Assembly (NCBI RefSeq): GCF_034676725.1
Contig: NZ_JAUCBR010000004.1
Location: 3,748,001-3,812,000, forward strand
Direction: 5' to 3'
DNA length: 64,000 nucleotides
Source: Denitromonas sp.
GTDB lineage: Bacteria; Pseudomonadota; Gammaproteobacteria; Burkholderiales; Rhodocyclaceae
Positions 8,954 through 18,293 of this stretch are shown piece by piece. Every line of letters begins with the position of its first letter. Within the stretch, counting starts at the first letter, position 1. The translations under genes were made by a program, and so were the position numbers. A model generated the notes under the pieces. It had not been told where the DNA came from. It ran no database searches and worked only from the letters and a program-made list of their open reading frames with translations.

Positions 8954-9330
8954 GGGGTTTCCACCTTTCTGCGCAGTTGGGCGGTCAGGTCGACGGTGTT
9001 CGGCGTCGGTCCGGCGACGGCCGTCTTGAGGAGTACTAGGCAGCCGCATTCCCGCGGCAGCTCATCGAGGGCGGCCGGCAGGCGCTGGGCGAAGGTCTTC
9101 GCCATGGAGAGCGCCTTCTGCCGGTCTTCTTCCGAGGAGGGCTGACTAAGCGTCTTGGTCAGGATCTGGGTGAACTCGGCTTCCTTGGCGCGGTACACCT
9201 CGGCCACATCGACCACGCCGATGACCAGGGCTGGCCGCAGCACCCAGCGGTCGTAGGCCGCGAGCGATGCGGCCACCACGACCAGCGTCACCAAGCCGTG
9301 GGCGAGCCAGTGGAGAACGGTCGCTTTCAT
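8950..9330 (-). CDS. trbI: TrbI, F-type membrane protein
   Basis: F-type TrbI is a small inner-membrane protein influencing pilus outgrowth and retraction. The 126-residue product has one N-terminal membrane segment (about residues 8-27) followed by a DVAEVY/AEF segment and an acidic helical region typical of TrbI_Ftype. It overlaps the traC stop (ATGA at 9327-9330) and the peptidase start. Length equals F TrbI (128). Assignment is by topology, family-like motif and order after traC. Confidence 0.82.
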   Translation of the reverse strand: MKATVLHWLAHGLVTLVVVAASLAAYDRWVLRPALVIGVVDVAEVYRAKEAEFTQILTKTLSQPSSEEDRQKALSMAKTFAQRLPAALDELPRECGCLVLLKTAVAGPTPNTVDLTAQLRRKVETP

Positions 9331-11888
9331 ACCGCGTGCCCCCGGCGCCGCAACAGTTCGCTGATCGCCTCATCGATCGAGAAACCCCGGGCGCGCAATT
9401 CGTCGATGGGGGCGTTGTCCTCGAGCTTGTTGGAGAACAGCAGGTGGGTGGCCGGATCGAGGATGGCGCGGGCAACCCCTTCGCCCACCGGCGAGGAGAT
9501 GTAGAGCTCGGAGAACACGCCGGCCTCGGTGCGCAGCGAGTTCAAGAGGCGCTTTTTCGGCTCGTCCATGGTCAGCCGGCCCTTGCGGTCGAGCATCTCG
9601 ATGGACTCGGGTTTCTGGCGCAGCAGGAAGACCCAGTCCGAGCAATTAAAGGCGGCTTCCATCTGCGCCGAGCCGTAAAAGTCGTCGGCGCTTTGCGTCG
9701 CCGTGCCCAAGGCGCCGCCGTACTTGCGGGCGCGTCGGGCCGCCTCCTCGATTACGGCTGCCTTGACGGGATCGTTGGCGCCGATGTCCCCCAGCTGCTG
9801 CTTCAACTCGTCGACGAACAGCACCTTGCGCCGGTTGCGGGTCAGATACATCTCGCCGGTGATCCGGTGCAGCAGCAGGATATTGACTACCGCATGGAGG
9901 TCGGGCCGACGCTTCAGCTCCTCGTTCTCGATGACGATAAAGTCGTTGGAGAAATCGACGTTATTCTTCCCCTCGAAGAAGCGCTCGTACTGCCCGCCAC
10001 GCGCATAGGGGTTGAGCATGATGGCGAGGTCCTTGATGCGCTGATCATTGACCACGCCGAGTTCCTCGATGGTCCCGCCCTTGAAGGCATCGCGCAGTCC
10101 CGTGATGCGCAGCCCGTTCCCGTATTCGCGCCAGAGCTTCAAGACCATCGCCGAGATCGCCTTGTACTGGACCTCTTCGAGCGCGTGCTGCATCGAGCAC
10201 ATCTTCGCGATGCCCGGCACCAGCATGTCGATGTCTTCATTGATGTCGACGATGTTGGTGAACGGGTCGAGGCAGATGTCGACGTCCGGGCGGAACTCGA
10301 TGTAGGTGCCCTGGGCCTTGCGGCACAGCTTCTCGAAGGAGCGCCCGAGGTCGAGCATCCAGACCTTGGCGCCGATGGCACGGTAGGACCAGGCCATCTC
10401 GTTCATCAGCACCGACTTGCCCGAGCCGGGGGCGCCGATGATGGCGAAGTTGTAGTTGCCCAGGTCGTTGTCGAAGATATCCAGGGTCATCAACTGGCCG
10501 CGCCGGCCGCCGAAAACCAGGGCCGGGGTGCGCGTGCCGCGCCACTCGGCGATCAGCGGCGCCATATGGATGGCGTTGGCCATCGTCTTGCGCGTGACCC
10601 GGCGCATCTTCACCAGGTCCCTGTGAAACTTCTCGGTCAGCGTCATGGGAAGGCTGGCCAGCAACGCCTGGCGGTGCATGTAGGCGTCGGCGTTGAGCTG
10701 AAAACCGCGGCCGCGCCAGATGGCGTTGGCGGCTTCGTGGGCGGCGACCGCCTTCCCGGGGGCGGTGAAGAGCGCGAGCTGGTGGTAGAGGCTCACGAGG
10801 CTGCCGCCGGTGTCGATGGCATCCGCCGCGGCGGTCCAGTCGTCCAATTTCTTTTTCACGTCGGGCATGACGTCGGCCATCTTGGACTTGGCGTTCTGCG
10901 TCGCCCGCACATGGTTGGCGGTCACCACCGACTTGGTGACGTTGGGGTCGAGCACATGCACGCCCAGCGTCAGCAGGAAGGGGGCGCTGTACTGCAGCGC
11001 CGGCTGCATCAGGTCGCCGATGAGGGAACCCATCTGCCACAGCGCGAAGCGTTCCGGGAAGCTCTTGATCGAGTAGAAGCGCGCCTCCAGCACCTCGGGG
11101 CTGGCTTCCTTCCAGATGGTGAGGCCGCCCGGATGGGGATCCTGGATGGTGTCGAAGTCCACGATCTGGTCGCGCAGCTCGCGCCCGTCGTCGTAGTGCA
11201 GATCGGGGGCGTCGGTCTGCGAGATGCGGTCCGGATTGGTGAAGAGGGCGCACCAGTTGATCAGGTCGGCTGCGTCGCAGACACGGTTCGGGAGGGAGGC
11301 CGAGCGCAGCGTCGAGGACATCGAGTCGCGCAGCGCAATCAATTCGTCGCGCCGGTTGAGGTCTTCTGCGTCGCCCGGGAAGGCGACGGAGAGCATCAGG
11401 CGAAAGTCTCGGATCGTGTAGTGGAAGCCCGCCGTGAGCGACTTCTGCGCGCCCTGCAGCAGGTGACCGACGCGCTGGCGGGCGAGCTTCCTGAACAGGT
11501 TGCCGTTGCGGGCCGGGCGGCCCCACGCTTTGGCCTGTTCGGCCTGGGTCGCGTCCTCGACCCGCAGGTTGGCGTAGCGGCGCAAGGGCTCGCGCACCTG
11601 GGGCGAGGCGAACAGATGGAACTGGATGCCAGTGCCGGTCGGGCAGTTGGCGTAGAGCGAGACCAGGACTTCCGCCATGCGCTCGTCGGCCCCGGACTGA
11701 GGCATGAGTTCCAGCAGGAAGCCCATGCTGTCGCGATTGACGAAGATCTTCTCGGCGGCGAGGTAGGCGGAGTAGGGCAGCCAGTTGGCGAATTGCTCGG
11801 CCGGCGTCTCCACCGGCCGGCTGAAGGCGAAGCGCGGTGCCTCGGAGCGGCCGCGGGGTGTAGTCGTGTCGAGATGCGGGGTGCTCAT
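9327..11888 (-). CDS. traC: TraC, VirB4-family secretion ATPase
   Basis: This cytoplasmic ATPase energises pilus assembly and substrate transfer in the type IV secretion system. The 853-residue product fits F TraC (about 875). It has the TraC N-terminal domain, then a P-loop GAPGSGKSVL with Lys near 491, and the Walker B segment VLFVDELKQQLG near residues 680-690. A late PVGEGVARAILDP segment is also typical of the family. The start at 11888 leaves 7 bases after traV. It is the strongest single identification in the operon. Confidence 0.95.
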   Translation of the reverse strand: MSTPHLDTTTPRGRSEAPRFAFSRPVETPAEQFANWLPYSAYLAAEKIFVNRDSMGFLLELMPQSGADERMAEVLVSLYANCPTGTGIQFHLFASPQVREPLRRYANLRVEDATQAEQAKAWGRPARNGNLFRKLARQRVGHLLQGAQKSLTAGFHYTIRDFRLMLSVAFPGDAEDLNRRDELIALRDSMSSTLRSASLPNRVCDAADLINWCALFTNPDRISQTDAPDLHYDDGRELRDQIVDFDTIQDPHPGGLTIWKEASPEVLEARFYSIKSFPERFALWQMGSLIGDLMQPALQYSAPFLLTLGVHVLDPNVTKSVVTANHVRATQNAKSKMADVMPDVKKKLDDWTAAADAIDTGGSLVSLYHQLALFTAPGKAVAAHEAANAIWRGRGFQLNADAYMHRQALLASLPMTLTEKFHRDLVKMRRVTRKTMANAIHMAPLIAEWRGTRTPALVFGGRRGQLMTLDIFDNDLGNYNFAIIGAPGSGKSVLMNEMAWSYRAIGAKVWMLDLGRSFEKLCRKAQGTYIEFRPDVDICLDPFTNIVDINEDIDMLVPGIAKMCSMQHALEEVQYKAISAMVLKLWREYGNGLRITGLRDAFKGGTIEELGVVNDQRIKDLAIMLNPYARGGQYERFFEGKNNVDFSNDFIVIENEELKRRPDLHAVVNILLLHRITGEMYLTRNRRKVLFVDELKQQLGDIGANDPVKAAVIEEAARRARKYGGALGTATQSADDFYGSAQMEAAFNCSDWVFLLRQKPESIEMLDRKGRLTMDEPKKRLLNSLRTEAGVFSELYISSPVGEGVARAILDPATHLLFSNKLEDNAPIDELRARGFSIDEAISELLRRRGHAV

Positions 11889-11895
11889 GGCGTCC

Positions 11896-12495
11896 TCACT
11901 GTGCGCGGCTGGCGCCGGGTCCGGTGACGCTTGGCCGCTGCAGCAAGCTTGGCGCGGCCGGCGAGTTGCCTCCGGGGTTCGATTCGGTGGCGGTATCCGG
12001 AGCGGACTTAGTTGGTAAGTTCGGCGGCGGCTTCAGTGGTGCATAGGCGTCGCGGATCTGGCGCTGCACGTGGTCGATCAGCCATTGGCCGTTGTCGACC
12101 TGCACGTACACGTAGCCCTGGTCGTACAGGTCACCGTCCGCGTCTTCCCAGGGCTTGATCCACAGGCGCAGGACGCGGGCCTGCGAGCGCAAGGGGCTGG
12201 GCGTCACGCCGGGACCGGCATCGCCGGCGGTTGCGGGAGATGCGGCGCGCGTCGCCGCTTCGGGAGCCCGCTCGTCGGATTCATCTTGCCGGGCGGCGGG
12301 GGAGCGCCGCGCCCGCTGACTGGGCAGGTTGTGGTGAAGGGCGTTGGCATAGGTGCCAGACACCGAATCGCAGGCGACCCCTTCGGGCGCCTTGCAGGCG
12401 TACTTCGAGTCGCCACCCATTCCCGACATGTTCATGCAGGCACCCAGGGGGAGGAGCAGGCAGGCCGTGGCGATGCGCAGGACGAGGGTCTTCAT
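11896..12495 (-). CDS. traV: TraV, outer-membrane lipoprotein of the secretion core complex
   Basis: TraV is the VirB7-like lipoprotein that anchors the TraK/TraB core complex in the outer membrane. The 199-residue product has a lipoprotein signal with lipobox LGAC (Cys about residue 20), followed by the conserved SKYACKAPEGVACDSVSGTY region with two cysteines. The rest is Pro/Ser-rich and low-complexity. Its ATG overlaps the dsbC stop as ATGA. Order B-dsbC-V-C matches SXT/R391-type operons. Confidence 0.9.
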   Translation of the reverse strand: MKTLVLRIATACLLLPLGACMNMSGMGGDSKYACKAPEGVACDSVSGTYANALHHNLPSQRARRSPAARQDESDERAPEAATRAASPATAGDAGPGVTPSPLRSQARVLRLWIKPWEDADGDLYDQGYVYVQVDNGQWLIDHVQRQIRDAYAPLKPPPNLPTKSAPDTATESNPGGNSPAAPSLLQRPSVTGPGASRAQ

Positions 12496-13295
12496 GGCTG
12501 CCGCTCCGGGATGCCGGCCTGGGCCAGTCGCGTCTTGAGTACCGTGCGCCCGACGAAGCCTTCTGTACGCGTGCTATCCGCCCAGACCAAGGTGGGCGTG
12601 CCTTGCACGCCGAGGCGGCGGGCCAACTCCAGGTTGCGGGCGATGGGGTGGTCGCAGGCGGCGCCGGTGTTAAGCAGGGTCTCGTCGCCGTGGAGCATCA
12701 GGCGCTCCCAGGCCTGCTCACGATCGGCCGCGCACCACACCGCGATCGGTTTGGTCTCGCCCTGGAAGGGCACGAGGAAGGTGTAGACGGTGACGTTGTC
12801 GAGGCTCGCCAACTCCGGCTCCAACTGCTGGCAGTAGGGGCAGTTGGGATCGCTGAAGACGGCGAGCCGGCGCTCGCCCTTGCCGCGCACCGTCTTGATC
12901 GCATCGGCCAGCGGCAACTGGTCGAAGGCAACTGGAGGGATTGGCGTTTGCACGTCGGCAGAGTCTGCCGGGCTGCCGGTGCGCGCGGCCTGCGCCAGCT
13001 TCGGGCCGGTGAGGTCCCGCAGGGTCTCGGTGTCGAACAGCCGGCCGAACAGGAAATAGCGCGGGGCGCTCGCCGGGACGTAGGCGACGTTGCTGTCCAT
13101 CCAGACCTCAAAAAGGCCGGCCACCGGGGAGCGCGTAACCTCGGTGAAGCGCGTGCCGGGATGGGCCTTCTGCAAGGCGGTCAGGAGGCGGGATTCGTCG
13201 GACGTCGCGGCGTGCGCGGGCGCGAATGCGCCTGCGAACGCCGTGATCAGCGCGATCGCCGCGTAGCGGCCGCGCACGGCTTCAGTAGTTGCCAT
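12492..13295 (-). CDS. dsbC: DsbC-like disulfide isomerase
   Basis: A periplasmic thiol-disulfide isomerase predicted to fold the cysteine-rich transfer proteins. The 267-residue product has a signal peptide (about 1-29), the DsbC N-terminal dimerisation segment with a YFLFGRLFD strand, and a thioredoxin domain with CPYC (Cys152, Cys155) after AVFSDPN. A further cysteine pair and the cis-Pro motif GVQGTPTLV follow, as in DsbC. It is located between traB and traV, the usual place in SXT-like elements, and overlaps traB by 14 bases. Confidence 0.92.
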   Translation of the reverse strand: MATTEAVRGRYAAIALITAFAGAFAPAHAATSDESRLLTALQKAHPGTRFTEVTRSPVAGLFEVWMDSNVAYVPASAPRYFLFGRLFDTETLRDLTGPKLAQAARTGSPADSADVQTPIPPVAFDQLPLADAIKTVRGKGERRLAVFSDPNCPYCQQLEPELASLDNVTVYTFLVPFQGETKPIAVWCAADREQAWERLMLHGDETLLNTGAACDHPIARNLELARRLGVQGTPTLVWADSTRTEGFVGRTVLKTRLAQAGIPERQP

Positions 13296-14643
13296 CGTCG
13301 GAGGTCTCCAGGTAGCGGGTTTCGGGAGCGGCGGGGAAGCGCGATGCCGAGGCGGTATTCGCGGCCATCGGCACGTCGATGCGCACGCCCTTGGTAATCA
13401 CCACGTCGATCTCGCGGCCGGCATCGACCTCGATGACCGGGAAGGTGTTCTCGGCGAGCTTGATGTAGTACTGGGCCAGGCGGTCCAGCGCCTTGCCGAC
13501 CCCGGTACCGAGGCCGGCACGGTAGGCTTCGGCGCCCGTGGCACTGGCGACAGTGCCCAGTGCCGAGGTGCTGTATTCAGTTGACGAGGTCGCCAGTCCC
13601 TGGCCGATGCCGCTCACTACCCCGGCCAGCAGCGCATTGGCGAGCATCTGGCCCTGCTTGGTGACCAGGCGCCCGCGCATGCCGACCTTGCCGTCCTCCC
13701 CATAGACGCTGCCATGGATCTTCACTTCCAGCGTGGCGCCGTCGGCGCGCACGCAGGACAGGTTCTCGGTGCGCAGATAGGCGCGCTCGGAGCTGATGTC
13801 GCCATACCCGGCCGCGATCACGAAGCAGTCGCGGTACTCGCCGCGGAAGCGATTCGGCAGCACGCTGTTGTCCGAGAGGCGGATCAGCACCGGGTGAGGA
13901 TTGGCCTGGGACTGGCCTCCGGTGGGCGCATCGAGCCCGCCCAACAAGGTGCCGCGTGTGAAACTCACCGGCAGAAAGGTGGAGACGCTAGGTGGGGTCC
14001 GCGCCCCGGCGCCCGATGCCAGGGCCGTTTCTGTGTTCGATGTCGCTCTGGAACCAGTGCTGGCCCGGGATCGATCGCCCAGGGAGATGCGGGTGATTGT
14101 GGGTATGGCCGGCGCGATGGCGGGTGGGGGCAGGTTCCCCGGGACGCCGGGAGGCATCGCGCCCGCCGATACTGCCTTGGGCGGCGGTGGCGCCGGCGGC
14201 ATGGAGGTCGGCGGATCTGCCGGCTTCGGCGGGGCCGGTGTGGCGGCGGCCTGTTGGGCCGAGGTGAGCCGCTGTTCCAGCTCCGCGAAGCGCTGCAGGG
14301 TCTTCGCCTCGAAGGCCTGGCGGTCCTTGTTGAGCCGTGCTTGCTCTTCGCGCTCGGCTTCGTACTGAGCGAGCTTGCGTCCGGCGGTGCCGACCCATTG
14401 GTCCACCGGGTTGACCTGGCCGCCGGGCGGCATGACGCCGATGTTGGTGACAGTGCCGGGTTGCCCGGCGGCGGTGCGGGCCTCGCCGTTCCTGGCGCTG
14501 GAGCCGGTGACGGCGAAGATCAGCCAGAGGACCCCGACGCCGCCGGCGACGATGGCCCCCAGCATCGCGTACTGGCGCTGCTTGGGCGACAGCCGTTCCA
14601 AAAGGGCGCGCAGGGCGTGGGCGGGTTGGCGCGGCGCGTTCAT
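13282..14643 (-). CDS. traB: TraB, VirB10-like channel protein
   Basis: TraB spans both membranes and forms the inner part of the secretion channel core with TraK and TraV. The 453-residue product has one N-terminal membrane segment (about 28-47) and a charged coiled-coil stretch (about 95-130). A Pro-rich linker (about 135-190) leads to the C-terminal VirB10/TrbI-type beta domain with IRLSDNSVLPNRFRGEYRDC and a VITKGVRIDVP end. Length and order match F TraB (475). The ATG at 14643 overlaps the traK stop (ATGA). Confidence 0.93.
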   Translation of the reverse strand: MNAPRQPAHALRALLERLSPKQRQYAMLGAIVAGGVGVLWLIFAVTGSSARNGEARTAAGQPGTVTNIGVMPPGGQVNPVDQWVGTAGRKLAQYEAEREEQARLNKDRQAFEAKTLQRFAELEQRLTSAQQAAATPAPPKPADPPTSMPPAPPPPKAVSAGAMPPGVPGNLPPPAIAPAIPTITRISLGDRSRASTGSRATSNTETALASGAGARTPPSVSTFLPVSFTRGTLLGGLDAPTGGQSQANPHPVLIRLSDNSVLPNRFRGEYRDCFVIAAGYGDISSERAYLRTENLSCVRADGATLEVKIHGSVYGEDGKVGMRGRLVTKQGQMLANALLAGVVSGIGQGLATSSTEYSTSALGTVASATGAEAYRAGLGTGVGKALDRLAQYYIKLAENTFPVIEVDAGREIDVVITKGVRIDVPMAANTASASRFPAAPETRYLETSDDGNY

Positions 14644-15512
14644 CGCCCACCTCCACGCCGGATCACATAGACGCTGGTGCTCTCGCCGGGGCGCAGGCTG
14701 TGGTGCTCGATGGCGATTCCGGCGACCTCACCGCCGTCACGGTCGAACTCTTGCTCCGCCACCACCATGGGTTCGGTGCCGACGTTCTGCAGCAGGAACT
14801 TCTCGCCGATGAGACCGCGCCCCTCGTACTGGCGTACCAAGGAGAAGCGCACTTCCGTCCACAGCTGGATCGCGCGGTGCACTTCTTCCACCTGGATGTC
14901 CGCCGGCACGCGATCCGAGGCCATCGCCACTAGGAGCGCCTTCATCGCCCGGATGGGATTCGGCGACGGCCCGGCCGCTACTTGATTCGCCCCTGTCGGC
15001 CTGAACGCCTTGGGCGTCTTGTCGCGAATGACGATGGTGTCGGCTGGCGTGTCGGCGCGGCGCAGCAGCAGCGTGTAGGTGGCGTCGGCCGACGAGACGA
15101 ACAGGTTGACCGGTTTGGCCGAGTCGCCCACCGGGCGGATATAGACCTCGCCTTTGTCGCGGTCGCACTCCAGCACGATCTCGCCGCCCGGATTGATCGC
15201 CGGCATGCCGACCCCGGGCGCCGTGATGCCGGAGTTCGTGGGCAGCGCCGGAGACGGGCCGCAGTTGCTCGACAGAATGTTGCCGAACACGTCGGTGATC
15301 GGCGCGTTCTCGATGCGGATGCGCGTCGGCTCCTTGATCGAGAGGATGGCTTCGACGGAAACGCCGTCGCTGGCCTCGACGAGCTGCAGGGCATGGGCGG
15401 GCGCCGCCAGGATCACCGCGGCGACCGTGGCAATCGCCGACAATGCCTGTCCGATGCGCCGCGGCGGCAACAAGGGCGCGGTTGAATTACTTGCTGATCT
15501 ATTTGCTCGCAT
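14640..15512 (-). CDS. traK: TraK, VirB9-like secretin-type core protein
   Basis: TraK is the outer-membrane-ring protein of the F-type core complex. The 290-residue product has a signal peptide ending near residue 41 (HAL/QLVEA), then a beta-rich TraK domain with a SIKEPTRIRIENAPI segment and an LLLRRADTPADTI strand, ending with a GES(T/S)VYVI segment. F TraK is 242 residues. The start used overlaps traE by 14 bases. A shorter start is possible because the first 15 residues precede the hydrophobic core. Confidence 0.88.
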   Translation of the reverse strand: MRANRSASNSTAPLLPPRRIGQALSAIATVAAVILAAPAHALQLVEASDGVSVEAILSIKEPTRIRIENAPITDVFGNILSSNCGPSPALPTNSGITAPGVGMPAINPGGEIVLECDRDKGEVYIRPVGDSAKPVNLFVSSADATYTLLLRRADTPADTIVIRDKTPKAFRPTGANQVAAGPSPNPIRAMKALLVAMASDRVPADIQVEEVHRAIQLWTEVRFSLVRQYEGRGLIGEKFLLQNVGTEPMVVAEQEFDRDGGEVAGIAIEHHSLRPGESTSVYVIRRGGGR

Positions 15513-16065
15513 AGGGCACCTCCTTGAAGGCTTTCAGGTGCATGCGCGCGCCGGCGTAGCTGAACTCGATTAGGTAAGCCTTGAGTTCGTTGGCCGTCTC
15601 GAAGCCGTTGACCAGGGTGCGCAGGCGCCCGCGGATGACGACGCTCTGCGCCGCCTCGCTGGGGACGAGTTGCTGGGGCGCGAACACGGTGGCCGCGTTG
15701 ATGCGCTTCAGGCGCTCGGCCTCCACTTCCTGCCGAGTCTTGAGCGGGCCGTACTGCTCGGGCTCGACGTAGCCCAAGAGGGCGTCCTTCTTCCAGTCGA
15801 TCGACGCCGGCGTTACGTCGAGGATCAGCCAGGCGATGAAGCTGCCCATCTGTTCGAGGTATTCGTGGCTGGCCTGGTCGCCGGTAACCCAGAAGGTCTT
15901 GTTGAGGGAGGGCGGCACGACGACCGTGCGCACCGTTCCCAACAGATTGAGGATCACCACCAGGGCGACGATCTGGCCGGCAGCCAGCACGCCGACCGCC
16001 AGGCCGAGCCCCCGATTGCGGCGCCGCATCTCCTTGATGTCGCCGTTGAGCCGTTCGAAGTCCAT
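15499..16065 (-). CDS. traE: TraE, VirB5/VirB8-position conjugation protein
   Basis: TraE is an inner-membrane-anchored F-type protein corresponding to VirB8. The 188-residue product equals F TraE (188). It has one membrane segment at about residues 22-44 and a periplasmic domain with SHEYLEQMGSF, VTPASIDWKKDALLGYV and a VVIRGRLRTLV strand near the end. It starts 15 bases after traL and overlaps traK. Confidence 0.92.
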   Translation of the reverse strand: MDFERLNGDIKEMRRRNRGLGLAVGVLAAGQIVALVVILNLLGTVRTVVVPPSLNKTFWVTGDQASHEYLEQMGSFIAWLILDVTPASIDWKKDALLGYVEPEQYGPLKTRQEVEAERLKRINAATVFAPQQLVPSEAAQSVVIRGRLRTLVNGFETANELKAYLIEFSYAGARMHLKAFKEVPYASK

Positions 16066-16080
16066 GGGCGTTCTCCGGGC

Positions 16081-16380
16081 TCAACCGACCATGCGGCGCA
16101 GGTGCGAGGGCGGGGTCGTACGCATCGCAGTCAGGGGACTCGCAGGCAAATGCCAGTACAACCAGTGGATGGCGTAGGCCGGGTGCTTGTCTGCCTTCAG
16201 CCGCGAGATCGAGCGCGAGAGGAGGACGCCCGTGGCCAGGCAGATGGCGAAGGACGTCTTCGTGCCGGACAGGTAACCGAGGAAGAACATGAAGAGGACG
16301 GGCGCCGCGACGTCGACGTCCCAGAAGCCGATCTTCCACTGGTCGTCCAGGCGACGGGGAATGTAGGTGTCGGTGCGCAT
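16081..16380 (-). CDS. traL: TraL, VirB3-like membrane protein
   Basis: TraL is a small inner-membrane protein that recruits TraC to the membrane (VirB3-like). The 99-residue product has the characteristic N-terminal YIPRRLDDQWKIGFWD motif, a membrane hairpin (about 25-60) and a YAIHWLYWHLP segment. It follows the pilin gene and precedes traE, the usual A-L-E order. Confidence 0.92.
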   Translation of the reverse strand: MRTDTYIPRRLDDQWKIGFWDVDVAAPVLFMFFLGYLSGTKTSFAICLATGVLLSRSISRLKADKHPAYAIHWLYWHLPASPLTAMRTTPPSHLRRMVG

Positions 16381-16408
16381 GCCGGTTTCCCAGGGGGTGA
16401 GGACGGCG

Positions 16409-16756
16409 TCAGACCACCGCGCCCATGATCGCGCCAGCGATCACGAGGCCGACGGCGGCGAAGATGGCGAGGCCGACGTAGAACAGGACGGGCCCGAAGT
16501 TGCGCAGCGCGGAGAGGGAAATCAGCGCGACGACGAAGCCGATGAAGCCGACCAGCGCCTTGATTCCCGGCCCCAGATCGGCGAGCTGGGTCAGGGCGGA
16601 GGTGAGCGGTCCGGTGATGCCGGTGAAGGCGACCAAGTCCAGGGCGTAGCCGGGGAAGGCGGCGCCGAGGCCGAGCACGATGGACGCGAACAGCATCGCG
16701 ACGGTCGCCGGCTTGCGCGAAGAAACGCGGGGAGCAATGAGCACTGCAGTGTTCAT
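16409..16756 (-). CDS. traA: TraA-like pilin precursor
   Basis: The conjugative pilin precursor. The 115-residue product starts at the ATG at 16756 (a GGAGG lies just upstream; a longer in-frame extension lacks a credible signal). A long signal region (about 1-38, ending near PGYALDL) leads to a mature pilin of about 75 residues with two hydrophobic helices separated by a short charged loop (SALRNFG), the F-pilin architecture. Maturation would be by LepB or the operon's own S26 peptidase. It is the first of the A-L-E-K-B series. Confidence 0.85.
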   Translation of the reverse strand: MNTAVLIAPRVSSRKPATVAMLFASIVLGLGAAFPGYALDLVAFTGITGPLTSALTQLADLGPGIKALVGFIGFVVALISLSALRNFGPVLFYVGLAIFAAVGLVIAGAIMGAVV

Positions 16757-16889
16757 GAAAACCTCCGGGAATGGATTGAGCGTTGAACGGGGTAGGGGAG
16801 ACGGGTGGGCGTGTGAGGGCGCCGGCGGGTGGGAGCGCGAGCGCTCGACGGGTGAAGGAGTTCGAGATCGGCGAACGACCGGCACGACG

Positions 16890-17570
16890 TCATGGCTGGT
16901 CCTCCTCATTCATCTGGAAGACCACCTCGACCCGGCGGTTCTGAGCGCGGCCGGCCAGGGTGTCGTTCGGGGCGATGAAGCAGCATGCGCCACGGGCGCG
17001 CAGGGTCAGCGTCGCGGCCAGCGCCGGATGCGTCCTGCGAAGGTGGTCGCGAACCGCGAGGGCGCGCGCCAGGGCGAGGTCCTGGTTGAACGCCAGGGGC
17101 CCCGTGCTATCGGTACGGCCGATGATCGTGATGCGGCGCACTCGCAACACGTCGCCCATGGCCGCATTCAGCTGGGAACGCGCGGCGCTGCTCAGCTTCG
17201 CGCTGCTCAGGGCGAACTGGACAATGACCGTGCGCGAGGACTGCGCCGTCGTCGCAGGAGCGGGCCGCACGGGGGCGGGCGCGACGGGTTCGGCCGGGGC
17301 GGGTGACGCGGCAGGGTCGATCGACTGCCTGGGCGCTTCGGCGGCCAGGGTCTTGGGCGTGCGCGTGGGGCAGGCCGGGGGCACGCACTGCGCGAACACA
17401 GCGTCGCGGCCGAAATCGAGTTGGGCCAACCGTGCGGGTTCTGTCGGGTGCCGTCCGGTTGTGGAATCGAGCGGCACCTGCGCGCGGAACAGGCTGCACG
17501 ACGCTGCAAGGGCCGTGCAGCAGCTGACAACGGCGAGCCAACCGGCGCGATGCAGAACGCGAGACGTCAT
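16890..17570 (-). other. internal in-frame start encoding OmpA-family lipoprotein
   Basis: An ATG at 17570 lies in the same frame as the transglycosylase and is preceded by GGTGAGGG, about eight bases upstream, a good ribosome binding site. Starting here gives a 226-residue OmpA-family lipoprotein with its own lipobox (LAASC, Cys about residue 25). I infer that this is an independent translation product. The upstream gene seems simply to have lost its stop codon. Confidence 0.6.
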
Positions 17571-18104
17571 GGCGAGACCCTCACCGACATCAGGGCGGAG
17601 GTCGCCGCCGTCGATACCGTCAAACGAACCCGAGCGTGCGCCGCGTTGCCGAGACAACTGGCGGTACACCCGCCAGGCGTACTTGGCGCGGGCCTCGACG
17701 CAGTCCTTGCCCCTGAGTTGCGAGCAGGCCGCGTTGTAGGCGCCGACGGCATCCCACGTCGCGCCTCGCCGCGAAAAACTGTCCGCGAGCAACCAGGCGC
17801 CGACATGGATGTTGGTGCAGGGCACGAAGAGATCGGCTTCGCGGATACCGTGACGGGACAGGGTCCGCAGATGGCCGCTGTTGATCTGCATGAGTCCGAT
17901 GTCGTAGGACCCGGTGCGCCGGACGTGTGAGCGGTTGACCGCCAGGGGATTCAGGTTCGACTCGACCCGGGCAATGGCATAGAGCAGGTCGGCCGAGATG
18001 CCGTAGCGCTGGGCAGCCTCCTCCCAGCAGGCCTGCGCCCCAGTCGACGCGAACGCCAGGACGGCAAACGCAGCCAGGGCAGCAAGATGCGGCAGTCGAC
18101 GCAT
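16890..18104 (-). CDS. lytic transglycosylase joined in frame to an OmpA-type lipoprotein
   Basis: One uninterrupted 404-residue frame holds two modules. Residues 1-26 are a signal peptide, and about 27-155 are a lytic transglycosylase (SLT) domain with catalytic Glu48 in ARVESN and the LMQINSG motif, which would open peptidoglycan for the transfer channel. Residue 179 is a Met beginning a second complete lipoprotein signal (AVVSCCTALAASC). A Pro/Ala-rich linker and an OmpA-like peptidoglycan-binding domain then follow (about 290-400, GRTDSTG and NRRVEVVF motifs). These are normally separate genes. Here no stop codon lies between them, so either a fusion or two products from two starts is made. 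First gene of the tra operon, with GGAGAGG before its ATG. Confidence 0.85.
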   Translation of the reverse strand: MRRLPHLAALAAFAVLAFASTGAQACWEEAAQRYGISADLLYAIARVESNLNPLAVNRSHVRRTGSYDIGLMQINSGHLRTLSRHGIREADLFVPCTNIHVGAWLLADSFSRRGATWDAVGAYNAACSQLRGKDCVEARAKYAWRVYRQLSRQRGARSGSFDGIDGGDLRPDVGEGLAMTSRVLHRAGWLAVVSCCTALAASCSLFRAQVPLDSTTGRHPTEPARLAQLDFGRDAVFAQCVPPACPTRTPKTLAAEAPRQSIDPAASPAPAEPVAPAPVRPAPATTAQSSRTVIVQFALSSAKLSSAARSQLNAAMGDVLRVRRITIIGRTDSTGPLAFNQDLALARALAVRDHLRRTHPALAATLTLRARGACCFIAPNDTLAGRAQNRRVEVVFQMNEEDQP

Positions 18105-18293
18105 GAGTCACCTCTCCAAACGAAACCGGAACGGCCCGCCGGGAAGCGGGCAGCGAGGTCTGGGCCGTCGGCGGTGCGCAGACGGTCAGGGTCTGGTTCG
18201 GGTCAGTCCGGCGTCTGGCCGGGCGAGGTGAGCGAGCGGGTCAGGAGCGGGTAGGGCTGCCGATCGGGAACAACCGTTGAGGTGAGCGAAGCC

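Noticed and set aside
9267..11927. 886-codon plus-strand frame opposite traC
   Set aside because: Mirror of the traC codon structure with no protein motif; traC with its P-loop is certain.
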